Shown piece by piece: positions 43,407 to 50,248 of a stretch of 64,000 nt of DNA. Origin of the DNA: an uncultured Verrucomicrobia subdivision 3 bacterium (lineage in GTDB: Bacteria > Verrucomicrobiota > Verrucomicrobiia > Limisphaerales > UBA11358); assembly GCA_903850425.1 (NCBI GenBank), contig CAINLR010000176.1:62001-126000 (forward strand), given 5' to 3'. Each line of letters starts with the position of its first letter. Within the stretch, counting starts at the first letter, position 1. The notes below the pieces were generated by a model. The model made no database searches and had not been told where the DNA came from. It was given only the letters and a program-made list of their open reading frames with translations. Made by a program: the position numbers and the translations under genes.

Positions 43407-43436
43407 ACTCCTCTTTTTCGCTGGCGATCGGCGGCG

Positions 43437-43472
43437 CTGGTCGGGAGCGGCAGACCGACCCCAGTTTTTTTC
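43437..43472 (+). terminator. Rho-independent terminator after SRP RNA
   Basis: Stem CTGGTCGG (43437-43444) with CCGACCCCAG (43455-43464, two-base bulge), then eight T. An earlier short T-run (43414-43418) may end some transcripts. Confidence 0.7.
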
Positions 43473-43559
43473 AAGCGCCCTGCACGGGCGGCCGCCAAAC
43501 GCCTTGCCGTTGAAAATTGCCGTTGACTCTTTCTCCGTTGGAACTATTAACTTTGCCGC

Positions 43560-44633
43560 ATGCGACGCCTCATCGTCAATCCGGGCACCGACAGTGAATG
43601 GGCAATGCCTTTGCCGGCGGGCGTGATCAAGGCGGGGCGCGGGCCGGAAAACGATCTTGTCTTGGAACACCCCTCCGTGTCAGACCAGCACTGCGAAATT
43701 ACCAATCGCCATTCCGCCGTGACCATCCGCGACCTCGGTTCGGCCAAGGGAACATTCATTGACGAGCAGCCGGTCACGGAATCGCTTTGGCTGACCGCAC
43801 AGACCCTGCGGCTGGGCGATGTGCAATTGCGTTGGGAAGAAACGATTGCTCTCAACGAACGCCCGCCGGTGCTGATTGAGCGGTCGCCGGCGGAACTCAC
43901 CAGCGACCGGCCGTTTCTCAACCAGGTTCTGAGTGCGTTTAACTACCCTTTCCAGGGCGATGGCATGGTGCTCCTCTGCGTGGGTGTGCTGTTATTTTTC
44001 TTGATGAGTTTGGTCATGCTGATTGTCCAGTTCGCCTTCTTGATCGGTGGCTTGGTAATGATTCTCCTCGCGCTTTACATGACCGGCTTTTTGACGGCGT
44101 ATTTGCGCCGGGTCATCACCAGCACCGCCTTGGGCGATGCGACCATGCCGGATTGGCCGGACGTGGATGACTTTGCGGATGACATACTGCGGCCAGTTTT
44201 CCAGTTGCTGTCCACGGTGCTGATCAGCTTTGCCCCGGCCATCGGGTTGTTGGTTTACGCGGCCACCCACGATTACCGCAGCCTGAACTGGCTTGATTGG
44301 GCGCTACCTGGATGCGGCCTGCTGGGCTGCGTCTATTTTCCCATGGCCTTCCTGGCGGTGGCGATGTTCGATTCCGTGGGTGCGTTGAATCCGCTGCTGG
44401 TGATTCCTGCCATTTTCCGCGTGCTGCGTCATTACTGCCTGACCGTGCTGATGTTGGCGGCCATTTTGGTGCTGCGCTGGGTTGTGCTCGAGCGGTTGGC
44501 CGCCCATACCCGCTTCCTGCCGTTGCTTCCGGGAATCCTCATGAATTTTGTCGGACTCTATTTACTGGTGGTGGAAATGCGCATTCTCGGCCTGCTTTAT
44601 CAGAATAAAAAAGTTGAACTGGACTGGTTCTAA
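43560..44633 (+). CDS. FHA-domain membrane protein
   Basis: 357 residues. An N-terminal forkhead-associated domain (about 15-100) is clear: 'GVIKAGRGPENDLVLEHPSVSDQHCEITNRHSAVTIRDLGSAKGTFIDEQPV', with the Arg, Ser and Gly-Thr residues that bind phosphothreonine. From about residue 140 there are five or six transmembrane segments in a layout like DUF4013 ('MVLLCVGVLLFFLMSLVMLIVQFAFLIGGLVMILLALYMTGFLTAYLRRVI'). FHA domains recognise phosphothreonine, so it probably links a Ser/Thr kinase signal to the membrane. No kinase is in the window. It follows the SRP RNA and precedes tRNA-Val. Confidence 0.88.
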   Translation: MRRLIVNPGTDSEWAMPLPAGVIKAGRGPENDLVLEHPSVSDQHCEITNRHSAVTIRDLGSAKGTFIDEQPVTESLWLTAQTLRLGDVQLRWEETIALNERPPVLIERSPAELTSDRPFLNQVLSAFNYPFQGDGMVLLCVGVLLFFLMSLVMLIVQFAFLIGGLVMILLALYMTGFLTAYLRRVITSTALGDATMPDWPDVDDFADDILRPVFQLLSTVLISFAPAIGLLVYAATHDYRSLNWLDWALPGCGLLGCVYFPMAFLAVAMFDSVGALNPLLVIPAIFRVLRHYCLTVLMLAAILVLRWVVLERLAAHTRFLPLLPGILMNFVGLYLLVVEMRILGLLYQNKKVELDWF

Positions 44634-44896
44634 ACGAGCCCGTCGGTGAACCACCGGCCCGGCGCGCGCCGTCGCCCGCAGCCATGGTTCGCCTGGAGAG
44701 AATGCGCTTTGCGCTTGCCGCCGTTTGTTTTTATTCCATAGTAACTGCCGCTGCCGCTAGGGCAATTCACGCACGGACAATTCGGAGTTGTTTCGAGCCA
44801 GGGCCTGGGGTTGAGGTGAGGGGGTGACACGGCGGGTGGCAGCAGCAACCCTGCATTGGCAAGCGTTGCCAGTGGTTGCAAATGCAATAGCTTGAT

Positions 44897-44972
44897 GGGC
44901 GTTTGGCACAGCGGTTAGCGCAACTCGTTTACACCGAGTAGGTCGGGGGTTCGAATCCCTCAACGCCCACCA
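44897..44972 (+). tRNA. tRNA-Val (anticodon TAC)
   Basis: GGGCGTT (44897-44903) pairs with AACGCCC (44962-44968). The anticodon arm ACTCG-TTTACAC-CGAGT is perfect, giving anticodon TAC (Val, codons GTA/GTG). The T arm is GGGGG-TTCGAAT-CCCTC (one mismatch at its base), and CCA is encoded at 44970-44972. A short palindrome TGGCAA-GCG-TTGCCA lies 26 bases upstream. The phage module ends about 270 bases downstream. Confidence 0.93.
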
Positions 44973-45238
44973 TCTTCCGCAATCAAATTCTACAACACTC
45001 AAAACTTTGCAGGACTGGACACGGCTTGATTTGGGTTGAAAGACGTTGATTTACACCGGGATGACTGCGATTTCAAAAAACAGCAGTTTCAACTGAAAAC
45101 TTGCAGTATCTGGACATTGGCAGCACCAATATCTGGACAAATAACTTGCAGATTTAGTGAAACCGACCGTCCCAATTACCACTCACATTTAGAGACGCTG
45201 CAACTGCCGTGCAGACCGCCTGCACGCCCTCAGCAGAA

Positions 45239-47332
45239 TCAGATATACGCCCCGTCAAAATATTCGCTGAACGATACTTCCAGCCGATCATCGTCGCCGT
45301 ATTGCAGATCTTCCACGCGGAACAGTTTCTGCGCCCAGGCGGGCTGGCTACTGTGCGTGACGTCAATGATGTCCCCCGGTTCCAGCGCGACGCCGAGCAC
45401 CGTCGTTTTGAGGATGCCAGTCCAGACCACATTGCTGGCTTCGCGCAAGAGCACCTGGCCGACCCGCTGCGCCTGCTGCTGGTTGTCAATCGCCGGATAT
45501 TTCAGCGTCTGTTCGACCACGCCGTCGTTGCCGATCCGGGCCGCGCGATTGGCCTGGTCGGCGGCGTCGTCCAGATCCACCTCGGTTTCGGAATTGTAGG
45601 TGTTCTGATCGTGGAAAAACAATTTGAGCCGGTTCGGCATCTGCGCGCGATCAATCAGCGTGCTCTGGAATGAATCTTTCAGGATGTTGCCTTCGTTGAA
45701 CGAAAATATGCTCGTGTCGCTGGCGCGGGCCTTCATGACGAATTTTCCGCCGCTGAGGAAGAGATAAGCGCACGCGGCATCGCAGATCACTTGGATGTGT
45801 TCCTGGATGGGCTTGCGAAAATCAATCGCGTAGTTTGTGGTGTAGCGCGGATTAGTCGTCATGCCGCTGGAATCGGTCCAGGTCACCGGGGTGTTGCAAT
45901 ACGTTTGGAACGCCACGGCCCGCACCCAGTCAATTTTGCCCGCATCAAATCCCTTCCCCCGGCCCTTTTCGGTCAGCAAATAGACCAAATGATCTGCCGG
46001 GCATTGGGTCCAGGCGCGCGTGTAGTAAGTATAGGTGGCGACGACGGACGCCGCCGCCGCGGGCGCGGTGACAAATTCGATGAATCCCTTGGTGGCATTC
46101 AGGTGGAAAACCGCGCCCGATTGGTGGCTGGCATCCATTTGCGTCTGCGCCGTGCCATTAACCGTCACGGCCGACACCGCCGCGACGTCAGAATTAGCGA
46201 AGAGGAACCGTTTGGTGCTGCCATCGCCCGCCGCCAGCGTTTCCGCCGTGGCCGTGGTGACAATGAAGCCTGAATTGTCATACGTCCGGCATAACCGGCC
46301 CTGCACGCGGGCATTCAGGTTGAAGCTCGTGAAGATCGTGGAATTAAACAGGCGAAACACGAGGTAAGCGCAGCCGCTGTAGCCATAGACCGGGAAGGTG
46401 CGATCGTAGCTGGCCCGGATGTCCACCGGCACACTGATGTCCGGCGTGGCGTTGTAAATCGTCATGCTCGGCGCATACGTTACCGCGCCAATGCTGCCGC
46501 TCACCGCTTCTGCCTTGGTCTGCGCCGGATTGAGCGTGATCCCGATGTTAGGGGAGCCGGCGAAAAAGGAGGAATCCGTGTAAGTGATCCCGTTTACCAG
46601 GATATTCAGGTCCGCAGAGTCCACCGCACTGACCGGGCCGCTCGCCAGCACCACGATCTTGTTCGCGGCCTGCTGCACGGGGTTGCTGACCGTCAGATTT
46701 TTATCCTTCAACTGGGTGTAAGGCGAATTGCCCGCCACTGTCACTTCCCCCAAAATATCCGGCAGCGGAATCTCCGGCGAATTCTGGGTCATAAGCCCGT
46801 CGAAACCATATTTGCCGGTCTTGTTGCCCTGCCGCGCCAGCGTGGGCATCAGGAAGTGGGCGGCGATCGAGAAAACAATGGATACAATGATCCCGATGAC
46901 CACTGACCAGCCCAGGGATTTATCCGCCAACGCCCGCGCGAGAATTTCAGCGTCCGCCGGCTTCACCATCGCCACCGGCGTCATCCCCACGCGCCGCGCC
47001 AGGGTAAATCCATTTTCGATTCTACTCGGAGATCCGCGCAGCGAGTGCAGCAACTTGCCAGCGCCGAGCCACACCGCCACATGCCGGATGGCACCATCGG
47101 AATGCGCGAAAAAAATCACCTCGCCGCGCGTCAAATTCTTTTCCACGAACGGATGATCCGCCAGCAGCGTCTTCAACTCGCCGGGCCGTGGTTGGCTACT
47201 GGGCACCGGCGCGGTGAAGCCGGCTTCGCGCGTGAGCCAGAGGCACGTCAGGCCCACGCAATCCGCCCCGGCAAAGTTCCGCCCGCCATCCTTCCACGGA
47301 ATGCCCACATATTGTTCATCGGCTTGTTTCAT
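45239..47332 (-). CDS. NlpC/P60 peptidase - tail tip (gp14-gp15-type) fusion protein
   Basis: 697 residues from ATG 47332; the longer frame upstream is antisense to the hub gene and has no similarity. Residues 1-130 are an NlpC/P60 cell-wall peptidase domain: Cys25 in 'FAGADCVGLTCLW', His84 in 'IRHVAVWLG' and His96 in 'LLHSLRG'. A hydrophobic segment follows near 145-170 ('VVIGIIVSIVFSIAAHFL'). The remainder is a tail-tip/baseplate protein ('DILGEVTVAGNSPYTQL...DHLVYLLTEKGRGKG...YNSETEVDLDDAADQANRAARIGNDGVVEQTLKYPAIDNQQQAQRVGQVLLREA...PGDIIDVTHSS'). In Rhodobacter-type GTA these are separate proteins (gp14 peptidase and gp15). It should open the host wall and form the tip. It is the last gene of the tail operon. 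Confidence 0.85.
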   Translation of the reverse strand: MKQADEQYVGIPWKDGGRNFAGADCVGLTCLWLTREAGFTAPVPSSQPRPGELKTLLADHPFVEKNLTRGEVIFFAHSDGAIRHVAVWLGAGKLLHSLRGSPSRIENGFTLARRVGMTPVAMVKPADAEILARALADKSLGWSVVIGIIVSIVFSIAAHFLMPTLARQGNKTGKYGFDGLMTQNSPEIPLPDILGEVTVAGNSPYTQLKDKNLTVSNPVQQAANKIVVLASGPVSAVDSADLNILVNGITYTDSSFFAGSPNIGITLNPAQTKAEAVSGSIGAVTYAPSMTIYNATPDISVPVDIRASYDRTFPVYGYSGCAYLVFRLFNSTIFTSFNLNARVQGRLCRTYDNSGFIVTTATAETLAAGDGSTKRFLFANSDVAAVSAVTVNGTAQTQMDASHQSGAVFHLNATKGFIEFVTAPAAAASVVATYTYYTRAWTQCPADHLVYLLTEKGRGKGFDAGKIDWVRAVAFQTYCNTPVTWTDSSGMTTNPRYTTNYAIDFRKPIQEHIQVICDAACAYLFLSGGKFVMKARASDTSIFSFNEGNILKDSFQSTLIDRAQMPNRLKLFFHDQNTYNSETEVDLDDAADQANRAARIGNDGVVEQTLKYPAIDNQQQAQRVGQVLLREASNVVWTGILKTTVLGVALEPGDIIDVTHSSQPAWAQKLFRVEDLQYGDDDRLEVSFSEYFDGAYI

Positions 47333-47355
47333 AATTGGGTCCAGCGTCACGCTGG
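47331..47355 (-). repeat. 25-base intergenic palindromic repeat, copy 1
   Basis: Identical to 50224-50248. It contains CCAGCGTGACGCTGG on the minus strand, which folds into a hairpin. It fills the whole gap between the hub stop codon and the next start codon. Confidence 0.85.
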
Positions 47356-49047
47356 CTACTGCGCCAGCACATTGACCATGTTTTGCAGTTCCAGATCGTT
47401 GAATCCGCCGTAATTTTCCGTGTTCAGCCGCGCGCAGCACGCGTTGAACGTCCGCGCGCAGCCCCGTTTGAGCGTGAACGTGTCGCCGCTGGCCGGGGCC
47501 ACCGGCAGCGGCGCGCAAAAGAGTTCGCCGCTGAAACTCTGGAGCACCTGGCGCGACACGCCCTGGAGCGCCGCCGTGACATTGCCGCTGAACGTGAGCT
47601 GGCCATCCAGCCACCAATTCCGGCTGCCGGTGTAGGCGCTTACCTGCTGAAACATCAGGTAATAAAGCGTCTCCGCCCAGCGGCTGCGCACACAGATGCG
47701 CCAATAGCGTGCCGTGCTCGCTTTGGGGATCAGCACGTCAAATAATTGGCCGCCCACCTTGGGCACTTCAAAATAACTCTCAAACGTCCAGGTGCTGGCA
47801 TCCGGCGAGGAAAAGAATTCAATCAAGCGCACCCGCTGCTCCGCCTGCACCCAGTCAAAGCTCGACACCTGCCAGAGTTTGGGCGTCACCGCGCTGCCAA
47901 AATCAAATTGGATGTAAGGCTTCAGCGCGGCGTTTTTCAGGCCCGCCTGCGCATCGGGGATTTGGTAATACCCCTGCACCTGGGTGCCCCAATCGGCGGC
48001 ATTCGTGAACTGCCAGCCCAGTCCGTTGCTGATTTTCACCCCTTTGGCTCCCACGCTCGTCTGGAGATACGCCACCAAGCCACTGCCTGCCGTCGTCAGA
48101 TTCACCGCCGCCCCGCCCGGCGTGAGCGAGAGCCGGCACTGCAAATTCGTGGCGTCGCGGATGTAATAGGTGGTGAACAGGGCCAGCGGGGCCGGCGGCG
48201 TGGTGCCGGCGGCAAATGTCAGCGGCAGTCCCGTCGTCATGAAGTAATTGGTGGGATGGTTAAACACCACGTAATCCGTGGCTGGATTCACCGTGCAGGG
48301 AACGCCGCCTGACACCGGCCCTTCGCTGCTCGCCGTGATCGCCGCATCGGCCAGCGCATTCACCAGGTCCGCGCCATAACCGCTGCTGCTGCCCGTGTCC
48401 TGGGTCAGCGCCGCCGCCTTCACATTGGTGAGGCTGCTGCCAGATCCGCACGTCCCCGCCAGCCGGTTTTCCGGCCGCCAGGGAATTTGCGTGCAGTTGT
48501 CATCGCCAAAGCGGAACCGGCAGCTCGCGTGCATATTCTCGCTCGGCAGCAGATAATTCAACGCCCCCAAACTGCTGCTGCAAGTGAATTGCAATGTGGC
48601 GGTGGTGATGCTGATGCTGTCCACCACGCCTGTGAAGAGCACCGCGCAATCATTCGTTGTCAGGCCCGGTTGGCCGAGCGGCACTTTGCGGATCACCACC
48701 GGCGTGTCATACCAGTTCACCAGGGCGAGCAGCGCGGCGAACTGGCTCGTCACATTGCTGGCGTTGATCTGGAGCTTGTCATCCTGGAATTTCGTGTCGC
48801 CCTTCACCACATCGCGCTTCAGCGGCCAATATTGATACGTCTGGGCCGTGCCGCGCGTCGCTCCCGGTTCCGGGGCATCGTTCGGCGCAAAAAACGCGAA
48901 GCCGTCCGGCGTGGTGCAGAGGCGGATAATGTTCGTGGTGCCCCACGGCGTGACGATGCTGGCGCTGAGATAGAATTCATAGAGTTCCACCCAGCCGGAT
49001 TGCCCGGCGGCGGCGGAAGTGGAAACAGGTGACGTGAGCGTTTTCAT
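47356..49047 (-). CDS. DUF2163 / BR0599-type tail hub protein with inserted discoidin-like domain
   Basis: 563 residues. The N-terminal part ('WVELYEFYLSASIVTPWGTTNIIRLCTTPDGFAF...YQYWPLKRDVVKGDTKFQDDKLQINASNVTSQFAALL') and the C-terminal part ('GDTFTLKRGCARTFNACCARLNTENYGGFNDLELQNMV') are the two halves of the DUF2163/phage BR0599 family, the gp13-type hub. About 250 residues in between are additional. They include 'GYYQIPDAQAGLKNAALKPYIQFDFGSAVTPKLWQVSSFDW...FFSSPDASTWTFESYFEVP...ARYWRICVRS', with the pattern of an F5/8-type C (discoidin, carbohydrate-binding) fold. Cys pairs near 175-200 ('SCRFRFGDDNCTQIPW') may be structural. It lies between distal tail and peptidase-tip genes, the GTA order. 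Confidence 0.82.
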   Translation of the reverse strand: MKTLTSPVSTSAAAGQSGWVELYEFYLSASIVTPWGTTNIIRLCTTPDGFAFFAPNDAPEPGATRGTAQTYQYWPLKRDVVKGDTKFQDDKLQINASNVTSQFAALLALVNWYDTPVVIRKVPLGQPGLTTNDCAVLFTGVVDSISITTATLQFTCSSSLGALNYLLPSENMHASCRFRFGDDNCTQIPWRPENRLAGTCGSGSSLTNVKAAALTQDTGSSSGYGADLVNALADAAITASSEGPVSGGVPCTVNPATDYVVFNHPTNYFMTTGLPLTFAAGTTPPAPLALFTTYYIRDATNLQCRLSLTPGGAAVNLTTAGSGLVAYLQTSVGAKGVKISNGLGWQFTNAADWGTQVQGYYQIPDAQAGLKNAALKPYIQFDFGSAVTPKLWQVSSFDWVQAEQRVRLIEFFSSPDASTWTFESYFEVPKVGGQLFDVLIPKASTARYWRICVRSRWAETLYYLMFQQVSAYTGSRNWWLDGQLTFSGNVTAALQGVSRQVLQSFSGELFCAPLPVAPASGDTFTLKRGCARTFNACCARLNTENYGGFNDLELQNMVNVLAQ

Positions 49048-49057
49048 ATTGCTTTTA

Positions 49058-49130
49058 AGTAGGAGACGAGGTGACGAGTCTCTAACTTTTCACCCGAATT
49101 GATTCGAGACTCCTCACGTCGTCTCCTACT
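49058..49130. repeat. Long inverted repeat between distal tail and hub genes
   Basis: Two 25-base arms (49058-49082 and 49106-49130) are complementary with two mismatches around a 23-base loop. The arms contain AGTAGGAGACGA and a GACGTGAG-like core related to the other phage-region hairpins. No T-run, so not a typical terminator. Confidence 0.85.
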
Positions 49131-49144
49131 GGAAATAATATTCT

Positions 49145-50221
49145 TCATGCGATTGGCAACCCATATTGATAACCGAGTAAATTGTGCACCGCCTTGATCT
49201 GTGCGTCGCTCAACTGGCCGGGGAAGTAAAGGACGTGCGCGAGATCCGCATTCGCCATTGCGTTGCCGGGATTCATCGGAAACGTGCCGTCAAAATTCGC
49301 GCCCAATACCAGCGGGCCGCTCAGATTATATGCCACCGCCGCCCCGCTATAGACCGACGTGCCGTTCGTCCAGATTTTGGTCGAGGGTTCCAACGTAAAG
49401 GCCAGGCTGCGCCAGGTGTTGGCCGGACTGTTGGCCTGCACCAGCCCAGTGGCAACGCCCTTCCAGAGTTCATATTGGGATGAGGAGTTAATCATCACGC
49501 CCAGCGCATTGCCACTGCTCTGCGTCCCCACCGCAAACAACACTTGCGAGTTGGTGCTCGCCGAATGCCGCGCAATGAAGAACACCGTCACCGCCGGATT
49601 CGTGCCGCTCAGCGGCGTCAGACTCGCCGCCGTCTTGGCCCATTCCGTGCCGCTGAAATGATAGTGCTGATATTGCGTGAGGAGGTCGCCGAGGTTCAGC
49701 GCCGTGCCGCTCTGCCAGACCGCGCGATACGCTTCCATCACATCCCACGTCGAGCCTTCGCGAATCACGCTGGCCAGGTGCTGCAGATAATATTCCCGGT
49801 TGGGGTCATACCACGCCACCGGTGCCACGCCCGCCGCCGCGCTCAGCTCGTCAAACTCCGGCAGCGCGCGGATCGGCGCGACTTCCTCCAGATCAATCTT
49901 CACCCCCGCCAGCATCGCCGCCCGCGCTTCCTTGAGCTGCGTGGCAAAGCGCACGCTGGCATTGCCGCCGCGCGTGATGTTGTCGCGAAACCAGAACGCG
50001 TCATACTGCCCGCCGCGCTGGCTGTTGAAGCTGCGCAGATATTTATACTCTGCCGCCTTCAGCGGGGCATGGCTCACCGTGAACTTGCGCTTGAAATTTT
50101 GCGCGCTCCAGTAGCTGCGCGCCGCCGTGTTGCCCGCCTCAAATTCATCGCGCAGCGTGCGGTCCAGCCGCTCAATTTCGAGCTGCTGAATCAAACCGAG
50201 TGGATACAAAACGTTGCTCAT
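49145..50221 (-). CDS. DUF2460-like distal tail protein with LamG-like C-terminus
   Basis: 358 residues. The N-terminal ~190 match the DUF2460/distal tail pattern (GTA gp12-type): 'YPLGLIQQLEIERLDRTLRDEFEAGNTAARSYWSAQNFKRKFTVSHAPLKAAEYKYLRSFNSQRGGQYDAFWFRDNITRG'. The C-terminal ~165 look like a concanavalin/LamG domain ('FSGTEWAKTAASLTPLSGTNPAVTVFFIARHSAST...WRSLAFTLEPSTKIWTNGTSVYSG...LSDAQIKAVHNLLGYQYGL'), common in tail proteins that touch carbohydrate. It should cap the tail tube and link it to the hub. It follows the tape measure gene by 27 bases, a gap made by the second copy of the palindromic repeat. Confidence 0.78.
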   Translation of the reverse strand: MSNVLYPLGLIQQLEIERLDRTLRDEFEAGNTAARSYWSAQNFKRKFTVSHAPLKAAEYKYLRSFNSQRGGQYDAFWFRDNITRGGNASVRFATQLKEARAAMLAGVKIDLEEVAPIRALPEFDELSAAAGVAPVAWYDPNREYYLQHLASVIREGSTWDVMEAYRAVWQSGTALNLGDLLTQYQHYHFSGTEWAKTAASLTPLSGTNPAVTVFFIARHSASTNSQVLFAVGTQSSGNALGVMINSSSQYELWKGVATGLVQANSPANTWRSLAFTLEPSTKIWTNGTSVYSGAAVAYNLSGPLVLGANFDGTFPMNPGNAMANADLAHVLYFPGQLSDAQIKAVHNLLGYQYGLPIA

Positions 50222-50223
50222 AA

Positions 50224-50248
50224 ATAATTGGGTCCAGCGTCACGCTGG
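50224..50248 (-). repeat. 25-base intergenic palindromic repeat, copy 2
   Basis: Exact copy of 47331-47355, filling the gap between the tape measure stop codon and the distal tail start codon. Confidence 0.85.

Noticed and set aside
44973-45238. Integrase or excisionase gene next to tRNA-Val
   Set aside because: The 266 bases hold no frame with recombinase motifs; only scattered short frames.
47333-47704. Longer N-terminus (about 124 residues) for the NlpC/P60-tail-tip protein
   Set aside because: The added part overlaps the hub gene in another frame and is Arg/Gly/Ala-rich without similarity; NlpC/P60 similarity starts right after ATG 47332.
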